NCBI GenBank assembly: GCA_024402495.1
Contig: JAKSTR010000019.1
Coordinates: 1-40,548, forward strand
Reading direction: 5' to 3'
DNA length: 40,548 nucleotides
DNA from: Treponemataceae bacterium
GTDB taxonomy: Bacteria; Spirochaetota; Spirochaetia; Treponematales; Treponemataceae
The notes under the pieces are model-generated. The model did no database searches and was not told where the DNA came from. It saw only the letters and a list, made by a program, of their open reading frames with translations. Shown piece by piece: positions 6,817 to 15,021 of this stretch. Position 1 is the first letter of the stretch, and each line of letters opens with the position of its first letter. The position numbers and the translations under genes were made by a program.

Positions 6817-8901
6817 ATGGATTATACAACAGCAAATGTACGCAACGTAGCCATTGCCGGACACGGACAAAGCGGAAAAACAACGCTTTTTGAACAGCTT
6901 CTTTTTGCTTCTGGCGTAATTGCCAAAACAGAACAAGCCGGCACAGGCAAAACAGTCAGCGATTATACCGCAGAAGAAATCGAACACAAAATTTCCATTT
7001 ATTCAGCCCTTGCCCACGCCCAGTGGAACGATAAAATCATCAATTTTTGGGATACGCCCGGTTCTTCGGACTTTGTAGGCGAAGTTATTTCGGCTTTCCG
7101 TTCAAGCGAAATGGCGCTTATGCTGGTAGACGGCAAAAACGGCGTGCAGATTGAAACAATTAAACTTTGGCGCGACCTTGACCGCCGCAACAAGCCGCGC
7201 ATGGTGTTCATTAACCGCACTGACGACCAGCGCACAAATGTTGAAGCCATTACAAAAGACATTCACGATAAATTTAACGTAGAAGTCTGCCCGATTACAA
7301 TTCCAATGGGCAGCGGCAGCAGTTTTAAAGGCGTAATTGATGTTTTGCGCGGCAAAGCCCTGCCGGCAAGCGGCAAAATTGAAACCGAAAGCGAAATTCC
7401 TGCCGAATATGCTGAAATTTATAAAAATGCCCGGGGCGTTTTAGCCGGTGCCGCCGCAGAAGGCGACGACGAGCTTTTGATAAAGTTTATAGACGAAGGC
7501 GAATTAACGCAGGAAGAAATTATTTCCGGCTTAAAGCTTGCATTTGAAAATAACCGTATTGTGCCGGTTTTCTGCGGCGATGTTCTGCAAAATTCCGGCA
7601 TGGCAAGCGTGCTTAATTTTATTGCAGACATTGCACCAAGTCCGGAAAGCCGCATTGAAACCGCCAAAACCGCGGACGGCACTGACGCAGTTTGCAAGAT
7701 AACGGGCGAAGGCGCATTTACCGGGCTGGTTGTAAAAACCGCAAGCGACCAGTTCAGCGGACGGCTTTCCTACATTAAAGTAATTACCGGCGCCCTTAAT
7801 GCCGAAACCGAAGTTTTTAACCTTGCCGAAGGACGAAAAGAAAAAATCGGCAAGCTTTACCGCTGCCTTGGCAAAAAACTGATTGAAGTTAAAACAATCT
7901 GCGCCGGTGACATTGGCATTGCGGCAAAACTTTCTGCAACCAAAACCAGCGATACTTTGGCGGCAAATCAGGACGCGCTGACTTTTGTAAAACTCCGCCA
8001 CCCGGAACCGGTTTTTTCTATGGCGGTAAGCGCAAAAGAAAAGAAAGACGAAGACAAAATGAGCGAACTTCTGGCAAAGTTTGCAGAAGAAGACCGTACG
8101 CTTTCTTACAAATTCAATGCCGAAACAAAGCAGAATGTTTTATCCGGCATGGGCGAGCTGCAAATAAATATTCTGCTTAACAAGGTGCAGGCACAAAGCA
8201 AAATCAGCATTATTACCGCCGTGCCGCGCATTGCCTACCGCGAAACCATTCAGCGCAAGGCGCAGGCAGAATATACACACAAAAAACAGTCGGGCGGACA
8301 CGGACAATACGGGCGCGTTGTGCTTTCTATTGAAAGTTTGCCGCGCGGAGATAATTACAAGTTTACAAACGCTGTTTTTGGCGGTGCAATTTCAAAAGGC
8401 TACATTCCGGGCATTGAAAAAGGCGTGCACGAAGCAATGGAAAACGGCGTTCTTGCCGGCTATCCGGTTGTAGACGTTGGTATTACGGTTCTTGACGGAA
8501 AGGAACATCCGGTAGATTCCAGCGAAATGGCTTTTAAAATTGCCGCCCGCAATGCCTTTAAAGACGCGATGCGCAACGCCGGTGCAATTCTGCTTGAGCC
8601 GATTATGAACCTTACGGTTCTGGTTGAATCAAAATATCTGGGCGACATTATGTCAGACCTTTCCGGCAAGCGCGGACGTATTTTGGGACAGAGCGATATT
8701 GGCGGCGGTATTGAAGAAATTCGTGCCCAGGCGCCGCAGGCGGAACTTTTGCGCTACGCGATAGATTTGCGCGCTTTAACCAGCGGCACCGGCAGCTTTG
8801 AAACCAGCTTTGACCATTACGACCCTATTTCGGGCAAACTGGCAGACGAAGTTATTAAAGCCGCCAAAGAATTTATTACCGTAAGCCAAACCGAAGATTA
8901 A
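6817..8901 (+). CDS. EF-G-like translation GTPase (EF-G paralogue)
   Basis: A 694-residue GTPase with the full EF-G domain set: G domain with P-loop AGHGQSGKTT (about 14-23), DTPG switch II motif, and NRTD as the base-recognition motif (usual form NKxD), followed by beta-barrel domain II, and C-terminal domains III-V (QYGRVVLSIE, PVVDVGITVLDGKEHPVDSSEMAF, GRGRILG-like GKRGRILGQ). It belongs to the divergent bacterial EF-G-like group rather than the housekeeping fusA, which normally lies in the str operon with rpsL/rpsG; those are absent here. Likely role: a ribosome-associated accessory factor in the cytoplasm. The start at 6817 is supported by GGGG six bases upstream; longer in-frame starts lack homology. 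It is a single-gene transcript. Confidence 0.85.
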   Translation: MDYTTANVRNVAIAGHGQSGKTTLFEQLLFASGVIAKTEQAGTGKTVSDYTAEEIEHKISIYSALAHAQWNDKIINFWDTPGSSDFVGEVISAFRSSEMALMLVDGKNGVQIETIKLWRDLDRRNKPRMVFINRTDDQRTNVEAITKDIHDKFNVEVCPITIPMGSGSSFKGVIDVLRGKALPASGKIETESEIPAEYAEIYKNARGVLAGAAAEGDDELLIKFIDEGELTQEEIISGLKLAFENNRIVPVFCGDVLQNSGMASVLNFIADIAPSPESRIETAKTADGTDAVCKITGEGAFTGLVVKTASDQFSGRLSYIKVITGALNAETEVFNLAEGRKEKIGKLYRCLGKKLIEVKTICAGDIGIAAKLSATKTSDTLAANQDALTFVKLRHPEPVFSMAVSAKEKKDEDKMSELLAKFAEEDRTLSYKFNAETKQNVLSGMGELQINILLNKVQAQSKISIITAVPRIAYRETIQRKAQAEYTHKKQSGGHGQYGRVVLSIESLPRGDNYKFTNAVFGGAISKGYIPGIEKGVHEAMENGVLAGYPVVDVGITVLDGKEHPVDSSEMAFKIAARNAFKDAMRNAGAILLEPIMNLTVLVESKYLGDIMSDLSGKRGRILGQSDIGGGIEEIRAQAPQAELLRYAIDLRALTSGTGSFETSFDHYDPISGKLADEVIKAAKEFITVSQTED

Positions 8902-8937
8902 ATATTGCGCTTTGGGTTGCTGCGGTTTTGAGAAACG

Positions 8938-9001
8938 GCGCATTTTGCGAAAATTTCCGGTTTGTTTGCAGAAGCAATTGAAAAGCCTGCGCAAAATGCG
9001 C
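8938..9001. repeat. 12-bp inverted repeat after the EF-G paralogue
   Basis: GCGCATTTTGCG (8938-8949) and its exact complement CGCAAAATGCGC (8990-9001) are separated by 40 bases, downstream of the stop codon. It could be a 3'-end stabilising structure. Confidence 0.5.
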
Positions 9002-9080
9002 GTATAAACTTTTACAGACAATATTGAAACTGCAAAAATTTTCAATATCGCATAAAGTTTTTGCCATATAAAAAAGTACA

Positions 9081-9128
9081 AGCCTTTTTAATGCGTACAG
9101 ATAGCGCCGCATTAAAAAGGCTTTTTTT
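9081..9128 (+). terminator. Terminator of the EF-G paralogue transcript
   Basis: A 15-bp perfect stem AGCCTTTTTAATGCG / CGCATTAAAAAGGCT with a 12-base loop and a T tract to 9128. It lies 180 bases after the gene. Confidence 0.85.
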
Positions 9129-9232
9129 TATCAATTCCGCATTCAGCCTGAAAATTTTCCGTAATATTTGGCGCGGCTGTTTTTTTTCAATTTTCTTCTA
9201 TTATACATGCAAATAAACATGAACCCTAAATG

Positions 9233-9377
9233 TTAGGTTTCGTTAAATAGTCCGATATTGTATTATTCATGTTAAGGAACGTTTTATAAAAAACTGACAT
9301 CCGGATATGTAATTTTTTAGCAAAACGGCAATAATGCAAAAATTGAGGGTTAGGTTAAGACTCATAAGTGCCGATAT
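9233..9377 (+). repeat. Two composite direct repeats upstream of the LysM lipoprotein
   Basis: GTTAGGTT followed after 9-10 bases by AGTCCGATAT or AGTGCCGATAT occurs twice, at 9233-9259 and 9349-9377. The left copy is also the right half of a short inverted repeat AACC-c-TAA / TTA-GGTT. They lie 60-200 bases before the promoter of the LysM lipoprotein and could be regulator sites. The stretch 9129-9411 holds nothing else recognisable. Confidence 0.45.
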
Positions 9378-9411
9378 AAAAAGCTGTAGAATAACAGACT
9401 TTTCATAAGTG

Positions 9412-9440
9412 TTGAACAATTCAATTTACTGTTATATTAT
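9412..9440 (+). promoter_or_regulatory. Promoter of the LysM lipoprotein gene
   Basis: TTGAAC (9412-9417), 17-base spacer, TATTAT (9435-9440). Confidence 0.7.
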
Positions 9441-9481
9441 GAAACGAAATTGGCAATTTTTTGCCGTAACATGGAGAAGTT

Positions 9482-11350
9482 ATGAAAAAGCTACTTTTAA
9501 AAGCAATGGCGCTCTGCCTCATTGTTTCACTTGTTTCTTGTGCTTCATCTAAAAAAGCTGCACCAAAAGAAGAACCATTAAGTGTTACAACCCAAGACAA
9601 CAAAAAAGACACTTTTCCGGCAGCAGATAGTCCAGACATTTCTTCTGGTTTTGCCGCTGACAACTTAAGTGATACTATCATCGATACTGATTTGGACAAA
9701 ATTAGTGAACCCGGCATGGTAGTAACTGAAGACACCGACGGTTTAAGTGATTCCCTTACAACCCACGATAAAACCCAGACAAATGCTCAGGGCGAAATTA
9801 AAGACGCTAACTACGTTGAAAGCAGTGATGCAGCCGAACTGGCAGCCCAGCGTGCCGCAGCAGAAAATGAAGCTGCACAGTGGAAACAGAATCATAATGC
9901 TATTTTGAGCAAAAGCATCAACAGCATCACAAAAGACGACATTGCTGCAATTCAGAAAGCAATTGATGAATACGGCAAACTGAGTCCGGCTGCAAAAAAT
10001 CTTTTGACAAGCGAATACAAAGATTTGCAGAACAAGCTTGCAAAAGCAAATGCTGACGCAAAAGCAGATGCAGACGTTGCAAAATGGAAGCAGACTCACA
10101 ATGCAATTATCAGCAAAGATGTTAATTCTATTACTGCAAACGATTTAGACGCTATTCAGAAAGCAATGAACGATTACAATTCTTTAAGCGATGCTGCAAA
10201 AGCAAAACTGGTTAAAGAATACAAAGACTTGCAGAACAAGCTTGCAAAAGCAAAAGCCGCCGCTGACAAAGCCAAGGCTGACGCAGAAGCAAAGGCTAAA
10301 GCCGATGCCGAAGCTAAAGCAAAAGCAGACGCTGCTGCAAAAGAAAAAACTGCTGCTGAAACTGCCGCCAACAAATGGAAGAAAGATAACAGCGCAATCA
10401 TCAACAAAAATATCAACGATATTACAGCAAATGATTTGAATGCTATTCAGAAAGCAATCAACGAATATAACGCTTTGAGCGATGCTGCAAAAGCTTTGGT
10501 ACAGAAAGAATACAAAGACTTGCAGAACAAGCTTGCCAAGGCAAAAGCTGATGCTGACAGCGCAAATAAATGGAAGCAGAATAACAGCGCAATCATCGGC
10601 AAAAACATCAACAGCATCACATCTGATGATTTGAATGCTATTCAGAAGGCAATCAACGAATACAATGCTTTGAGCGACGGTGCAAAAGCTTTGGTTCAGA
10701 GCGAATACAAAGATTTGCAGAACAAGCTTGCTAAAGCAAAAGCTGATGCTGACAGCGCTAATAAATGGAAGCAGAACAACAGCGCAATTATTAACAAGAG
10801 CGCAAGTTCTATTACCGCAAACGACTTGAACGCTATTCAGAAAGCAATTAACGAATACAACGCTTTGAGCGACGGTGCAAAAGCTTTGGTACAGAAAGAA
10901 TACAAAGACTTGCAGAACAAGCTTGCCCTTGCTAAAGCTGATGCAGAAAATGCTTCTAAAGATGCAGGTAATACACTTTCTTCTAGCTTAACAAGCGGAA
11001 CCGGTAAAGAAACAAGCAACCTTGCAAACGGTCACGTTGTACTTGATAACGCCCAGTACTACACAGTACGCCGCGGTGATATGCTTATCCTGATTGCACG
11101 CCGTTTCTACGGTTCAGAACGTGAAAACTACTTCCCGGTAATTATTGCTGGTACAGAAGACAAAATTGAAGATCCGGATGTTATTGAACCAGGTCAGAAG
11201 TTGACAATTCCAGATATTAAAGCTGCACTTTCAACTGAAGATTCTAAAGAATACGTACGCAAAACATTCTACGATGTTGCTGACAAATACGATCAGAAAG
11301 GCAAACCGGGAATGGCTTCTCAGTTACGCGCAATTGCAGCTTCTCTGTAA
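9482..11350 (+). CDS. Repeat-rich lipoprotein with C-terminal LysM domain
   Basis: A 622-residue envelope lipoprotein. The signal peptide ends in LVSC (lipobox, Cys20). An acidic linker leads to five homologous helical repeats that begin with W at residues 134, 202, 299, 364 and 429; each has the pattern WKQNNSAII...DLNAIQKAINEY, then ALSDxAKALVxxEYKDLQNKLAKAK. Repeats 3-5 are exactly 65 residues apart and nearly identical in DNA. An Ala/Lys-rich coiled segment follows repeat 2 (about 256-296). A LysM peptidoglycan-binding domain starts near residue 526 (YYTVRRGDMLILIARRFYG). It probably spans the periplasm from membrane to cell wall. Strong GGAG start and terminator; monocistronic. The Ala/Lys-rich part recalls treponemal TmpB, but I cannot show homology. 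Confidence 0.85.
   Translation: MKKLLLKAMALCLIVSLVSCASSKKAAPKEEPLSVTTQDNKKDTFPAADSPDISSGFAADNLSDTIIDTDLDKISEPGMVVTEDTDGLSDSLTTHDKTQTNAQGEIKDANYVESSDAAELAAQRAAAENEAAQWKQNHNAILSKSINSITKDDIAAIQKAIDEYGKLSPAAKNLLTSEYKDLQNKLAKANADAKADADVAKWKQTHNAIISKDVNSITANDLDAIQKAMNDYNSLSDAAKAKLVKEYKDLQNKLAKAKAAADKAKADAEAKAKADAEAKAKADAAAKEKTAAETAANKWKKDNSAIINKNINDITANDLNAIQKAINEYNALSDAAKALVQKEYKDLQNKLAKAKADADSANKWKQNNSAIIGKNINSITSDDLNAIQKAINEYNALSDGAKALVQSEYKDLQNKLAKAKADADSANKWKQNNSAIINKSASSITANDLNAIQKAINEYNALSDGAKALVQKEYKDLQNKLALAKADAENASKDAGNTLSSSLTSGTGKETSNLANGHVVLDNAQYYTVRRGDMLILIARRFYGSERENYFPVIIAGTEDKIEDPDVIEPGQKLTIPDIKAALSTEDSKEYVRKTFYDVADKYDQKGKPGMASQLRAIAASL
9881..10960 (+). repeat. Tandem coding repeats (five units, ~195-bp period in the last three)
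   Basis: In-gene tandem repeats encoding the W...EYKDLQNKLAKAK unit. Units start at 9881, 10085, 10376, 10571 and 10766. The last three have a constant 195-bp period and high DNA identity, making them prone to copy-number change by recombination. Confidence 0.85.
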
Positions 11351-11365
11351 TTTGTAAAGTAACTT

Positions 11366-11397
11366 AAAAAAAGGATGCTGAAAAGCATCCTTTTTTT
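11366..11397 (+). terminator. Terminator of the LysM lipoprotein gene
   Basis: AAAAAAAGGATGCT / AGCATCCTTTTTTT with a GAAA tetraloop. Confidence 0.95.
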
Positions 11398-11468
11398 ATG
11401 CCCTTTTGAGTTTTATATTGTATAATTAAACGGATTTATTTTTCATTTTTTTTATTTTGGAGGAAAAT

Positions 11469-12176
11469 ATGGGAACACCACATAACAACGCAAAACCGGG
11501 CGATATTGCACCAGCCGTTTTATTGCCGGGCGACCCTCAGCGTGCAAAACATATTGCCGAAACTTTTTTGGAAAACCCTGTATGCTACAACGAAGTACGC
11601 GGAATGTTAGGCTACACAGGTACTTACAAAGGCAAAAAAGTTTCGGTACAGGGCACCGGAATGGGACAACCTTCCCTTTCAATTTATGTAACCGAATTAT
11701 TTAAATTTTACGACGTTAAAAAAGCCATTCGCGTTGGCACTGCCGGCGGCGTAAGCGCAGATACAAAAGTAAGAGACATTATTCTTGCAAGCGCCGCCTG
11801 TACCGATTCTGCAATTAACACCCACCGTTTTAAGGGCATGCATTTTGCACCTGCTGCCGATTTTATGCTGTTAAAGAACGCATACGACGCGGCAACTACG
11901 CAAAATCTTTCCGTAAAAGTTGGTTCAGTATTATCCAGCGACCTTTTTTACGAAGAAACCGAAGCATGGAAACTTTGGGCAAGTTACGGCGTTTTAGCGC
12001 TGGAAATGGAAGCTGCGGAACTGTATACCCTTGCCGCAAAATACGGCAGACAGGCTTTGGCTGTTCTTACAATTTCTGATAACGTAGCAACACACGTAGA
12101 AACTACGCCGGAAGAACGCCAGACCACATTCAATGATATGATTAAAATTGCACTTGAAGCTGCAATTGCAGACTGA
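11469..12176 (+). CDS. deoD: Purine nucleoside phosphorylase, DeoD type
   Basis: A 235-residue hexameric-type purine nucleoside phosphorylase, which cleaves purine (deoxy)ribonucleosides with phosphate to base and (deoxy)ribose-1-phosphate in salvage. It aligns with E. coli DeoD along its length: N-terminal [11 protein letters not shown], phosphate-loop [37 protein letters not shown] (ribose-binding Glu) and TISDN with the catalytic Asp, then the signature [15 protein letters not shown]. The start at 11469 has GGAGG at ideal distance; the ATG-like codon 12 bases upstream lies before the Shine-Dalgarno. A TATAAT lies at 11421-11426 with only a weak -35. It is transcribed alone, facing a convergent nucleotidyltransferase gene. 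Confidence 0.95.
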   Translation: MGTPHNNAKPGDIAPAVLLPGDPQRAKHIAETFLENPVCYNEVRGMLGYTGTYKGKKVSVQGTGMGQPSLSIYVTELFKFYDVKKAIRVGTAGGVSADTKVRDIILASAACTDSAINTHRFKGMHFAPAADFMLLKNAYDAATTQNLSVKVGSVLSSDLFYEETEAWKLWASYGVLALEMEAAELYTLAAKYGRQALAVLTISDNVATHVETTPEERQTTFNDMIKIALEAAIAD

Positions 12177-12198
12177 GAATCAAGCAGTTTATAAAAGC

Positions 12199-12230
12199 AA
12201 AAGCCCTTTCCTCGCGGGAAGGGCTTTTTA
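12199..12230. terminator. Bidirectional terminator between deoD and the nucleotidyltransferase
   Basis: AAAGCCCTTTCC / GGGAAGGGCTTT stem with a 4-base loop, flanked by A and T tracts, in the 70-base gap between convergent genes. Confidence 0.85.
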
Positions 12231-12247
12231 TATGCGAACAAATTAAA

Positions 12248-13162
12248 TTACTGTTTTTCCCAAAGCTGTTCAGGATAATAGTTTGTTTTAATTTTATCTG
12301 CAATTGCTTCTTTTACAGAAGCACGGTCTTCCGGATATGTCATGCCGAACCATTTTTCGGTAGAAGTAAAAGCTTTTACAGTGCCCAGTTTTTTGTTAAC
12401 AATTAAACCGGCGGCAACAGGCAGCAAGCCTTCTGCTTTTTCGCTCTCAATATTATTCTTAACAAAATCATCCCAGTAAAGATGAAATCCTTCAAAAGCG
12501 TTTGGCGTAAAACCAAAAAAGTTCATCGAAACGCTTTCTTTGCCGGTAAATTCAACGTTGCCGCCTTCAAGCTGGCTGATGATTTTATCGCCTTCAAAAC
12601 CGATTTTGGTATGTTCGCACATTGAAACAAGCAAACCGTTTTCAATCTGGCACACGCCGCGGGAAACCGTACCGTTTTTGCTCATTGTATTGGCAAGCTG
12701 GTAACTGACCATCGCGTGTTCCGTGCTGGAATTGTCCAGACCGGACAAATATTTGCCGATTGTCTCAAAACCTTCGCGTCCATAATAATCGTCGGCATTG
12801 ATAACGGCAAAAGGTGTTTTTATAGCATCTTCGGCACAAAGAACTGCGTGCATTGTACCCCAGGGCTTTTTGCGTTCCGGCGACTGTTTTGCAAGCTGTT
12901 CACTTGTAAAGCATTTTTTAGGATCCTGAAAAACATATTCAGCGTCGAAATTCTTGGCAACCCGGTCAAAAAGCCGTTCTCTAAAATCTTTTTCAATATC
13001 TTTGCGAATAATATAAACAACCTTGCCAAACCCACTGCGCATTGCATCAAAAGTAGCAAAATCAAGCAAAGTTTCGTTGTGCAAACCAATAGAATCAATT
13101 TGTTTTACGCCACCGTAACGGCTGCCCATTCCGGCTGCAAGAACTAAAAGTGTTGGTTTCAT
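12248..13162 (-). CDS. Sugar-phosphate nucleotidyltransferase family protein
   Basis: A 304-residue cytoplasmic nucleotidyltransferase. The N-terminal nucleotide-binding signature is LVLAAGMGSRYGGVKQ, followed by KPWGTMHAVL (product loop) and INADDYYGREGF with the metal-binding Asp pair. The family includes glucose-1-phosphate uridylyl- and thymidylyltransferases; the substrate cannot be assigned from these motifs. The start at 13162 is preceded by AAGGGAA; an ATG 15 bases upstream is before it. It has its own promoter and stands alone. Such enzymes feed cell-surface polysaccharide synthesis, but no surface-sugar genes are nearby. Confidence 0.8.
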   Translation of the reverse strand: MKPTLLVLAAGMGSRYGGVKQIDSIGLHNETLLDFATFDAMRSGFGKVVYIIRKDIEKDFRERLFDRVAKNFDAEYVFQDPKKCFTSEQLAKQSPERKKPWGTMHAVLCAEDAIKTPFAVINADDYYGREGFETIGKYLSGLDNSSTEHAMVSYQLANTMSKNGTVSRGVCQIENGLLVSMCEHTKIGFEGDKIISQLEGGNVEFTGKESVSMNFFGFTPNAFEGFHLYWDDFVKNNIESEKAEGLLPVAAGLIVNKKLGTVKAFTSTEKWFGMTYPEDRASVKEAIADKIKTNYYPEQLWEKQ

Positions 13163-13205
13163 ATAATTTCCCTTCATATTTTTTCGTTTTAAAATGTATT
13201 AGTAG

Positions 13206-13234
13206 ATTGTAAAATGAGCGCTTTGTATTGTCAA
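13206..13234 (-). promoter_or_regulatory. Promoter of the nucleotidyltransferase gene
   Basis: Minus strand TTGACA (13229-13234), 17-base spacer, TACAAT (13206-13211). Confidence 0.8.
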
Positions 13235-13278
13235 GGTAAAAGAAAAGCTGAAAAATTGCACCAAAAAGCCGTTCGTGC

Positions 13279-13340
13279 AAAAAAAAGTCAGCTACCAAGG
13301 GGAAGCCGGAGAGAGATAGCTTCGTGCCTCAGTAACTGAC
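13279..13340 (-). ncRNA. Predicted small hairpin RNA with pyrimidine-rich loop
   Basis: A predicted transcript of about 60 bases that is one long stem-loop ending in eight U. Reading the minus strand: 14 consecutive pairs (13327-13340 with 13287-13300, including G-U pairs), an asymmetric internal loop (three bases opposite one), five more pairs (13319-13323 with 13302-13306), and a 12-base apical loop UAUCUCUCUCCG (13307-13318). The loop is complementary to GGAGAGAG-like Shine-Dalgarno sequences. The predicted transcription start from the promoter at 13347-13375 falls on the first paired base. No reading frame is present. I do not recognise an Rfam family. Alternative: an unusually elaborate terminator for the MATE gene ending at 13414. 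Confidence 0.5.
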
Positions 13341-13346
13341 ACGTCT

Positions 13347-13375
13347 ATAATGGCATAAATAGAAAAACTATTCAA
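13347..13375 (-). promoter_or_regulatory. Promoter for the predicted hairpin RNA
   Basis: Minus strand TTGAAT (13370-13375), 17-base spacer, CATTAT (13347-13352). It is positioned 7 bases before the hairpin RNA and cannot serve the MATE gene upstream. Confidence 0.5.
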
Positions 13376-13413
13376 TATGAAAATGTCAAATTTATCTAAA
13401 AATTCCAAAAAAT

Positions 13414-14769
13414 CTATTTTTCAGTGGCGGCAGGCGTTACCATTTCTTTCTTCATAAACTGAAACATAATTAAAGCCATTGTCACAGAAAAAATATCTGC
13501 GATTGCCTGACAGTAAATGATGCCGTTTAAGCCCGCAATTGCACGGGTAATAAAAAGCAGCGGCACAAAAACCAGCCCCTGCCGGCTGACAGACAGAATA
13601 AGCGACGGCAATGCCTTTCCCATTGCCTGAAAAGTATTGTTCAAAACAAACAAAATACCCAAAACCGGCATACTAAGCTGCAAGGCACGCACCATCAAAA
13701 TTGAATATTGCACGGTTTCCGGGTCGTCCATAAAAACGCCAACGATTTGCGCCGAAAAGAAAAAATACACAACCGTTAAAACCGAACCGATTACAAGGTT
13801 TCCCATGCTGGTAAAGCGCACTACTTCGTTCATGCGCCTGTAATTTTTTGCGCCAAAACTGTAGCCAACCAAAGGCTGAACGCCAAATGCAAGCCCAAGC
13901 ATAATGAAAACGATGAACATATTTGCTTTTCCGGCAATTCCCATGGAAGCAACGTAAACATCGCCGTAACCGGCAAGAAAATTGTTCATCATAATGTTAG
14001 AAAGACTCATCAAAACGTTGTTTAACGAAGCCGGCGTACCAATTGCAAATACGTTGCTAAAAATGCCGTCGCCCAAACTTACTTTTACCGGGTTAAGCGA
14101 AAGCATGGTGCGCTTGCTGGTTAAAATATAAACAACATAAAAAACGCAGGTAATAATATTGCCTATTACGGTTGCAATTGCGGCGCCTGCAACGCCAAGC
14201 TTCATTCCCAAAATCATTATCGGGTCTAAAACCATGTTTACAACCATACCGAGTGTTTGACCGAACATTGCGGTTTTTGCAGCACCTTCGCCGCGCACCA
14301 TGTTGCTGAAAGCTACGCCAAAAACAACCATCGGCGCGCCGTAAGCAATCCAGCGCAAATAATCAGAAGCGAAACCTAAAGTATTTGGACTTGCGCCGCA
14401 AAGTGTCAGCAAAGGTTCGGTAAACAGCAAAAATATTGCGCCGATTACAAGCCCTATAACAATTCCGCCGTAACAGCAAAATGCCGAAATATGGGCAACC
14501 CTTTCGTGTTTTTTTTCGCCCAGCGAGCGCGAAAGATAGGCGCTGCCGCCGATACCAAAAATGTTGCCCGCAGCCATTAAAAATAAGAAAACAGGCGTTG
14601 CAAGGCTTACGGCTGCAACCTGGTTCGGGTCGTTTGTGCGGGCAATAAAAAAAGTGTCAACCATATTGTAAAAAACGTTTACAAGCATTGTAAGAATGGT
14701 TGGCAGTGCCAGCTTAAGCACGGCTTTTGGAACCGGTGCACTTTCAAAAAGTTCTGCATTTTTAAACAT
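13414..14769 (-). CDS. MATE family multidrug/cation exporter
   Basis: A 451-residue integral membrane transporter of the MATE superfamily, with about 12 hydrophobic helices in two homologous halves. The N-terminal pattern (APVPKAVLKLALPTILTMLV...YNMVDTFFIAR) and the matching second-half motif (NMVDPIMILG-like VLDPIMILGMKLGVAGAAIATVIG) are typical of NorM/DinF-like bacterial MATE proteins, which use Na+ or H+ gradients to export drugs or metabolites. The start has CTGGAG eight bases upstream. A second MATE protein is encoded at 25466 on the other strand; the two differ clearly in sequence. Substrate unknown. Confidence 0.9.
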   Translation of the reverse strand: MFKNAELFESAPVPKAVLKLALPTILTMLVNVFYNMVDTFFIARTNDPNQVAAVSLATPVFLFLMAAGNIFGIGGSAYLSRSLGEKKHERVAHISAFCCYGGIVIGLVIGAIFLLFTEPLLTLCGASPNTLGFASDYLRWIAYGAPMVVFGVAFSNMVRGEGAAKTAMFGQTLGMVVNMVLDPIMILGMKLGVAGAAIATVIGNIITCVFYVVYILTSKRTMLSLNPVKVSLGDGIFSNVFAIGTPASLNNVLMSLSNIMMNNFLAGYGDVYVASMGIAGKANMFIVFIMLGLAFGVQPLVGYSFGAKNYRRMNEVVRFTSMGNLVIGSVLTVVYFFFSAQIVGVFMDDPETVQYSILMVRALQLSMPVLGILFVLNNTFQAMGKALPSLILSVSRQGLVFVPLLFITRAIAGLNGIIYCQAIADIFSVTMALIMFQFMKKEMVTPAATEK

Positions 14770-14793
14770 AAAATCTCCAGTTTGTAAAACAAC

Positions 14794-14822
14794 AATTTAA
14801 ACAAAATACCGCTAAAATTCAA
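14794..14822 (-). promoter_or_regulatory. Promoter of the MATE gene
   Basis: Minus strand TTGAAT (14817-14822), 17-base spacer, TAAATT (14794-14799). Confidence 0.5.
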
Positions 14823-14952
14823 CAAGCTGGAAAAAATAATGTGTTATGCAAAAACAACTTATCAGATTCAATTTTTAAATGGAAAATTTCAGAAAAAGCA
14901 GACGTTAAACCTGTGTGGCGGTGAAAAGAATTTATAAACTTATTGAATGCAT

Positions 14953-14993
14953 AAAAAAGGCGCGAAAATTGCAGAAAATTTTCACGCCTTTTT
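14953..14993 (-). terminator. Terminator of the NhaC-type antiporter gene
   Basis: Stem GGCG-c-GAAAATT / AATTTTC-a-CGCC with flanking A and T tracts, 30 bases after the antiporter stop. Confidence 0.8.
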
Positions 14994-15021
14994 CAATTTG
15001 AATTGGTATCAGCGAAACCTT

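Noticed and set aside
9881-10960. Regularly spaced repeats resembling a CRISPR array
   Set aside because: The repeats are in frame, 195 bp long and code for a protein domain; there are no short repeats with unique spacers and no cas genes.
13279-13345. Riboswitch for the nucleotidyltransferase gene
   Set aside because: I could not match a known aptamer, and the gene has its own near-consensus promoter downstream of the element, so a cis-acting role is less likely than a separate RNA.
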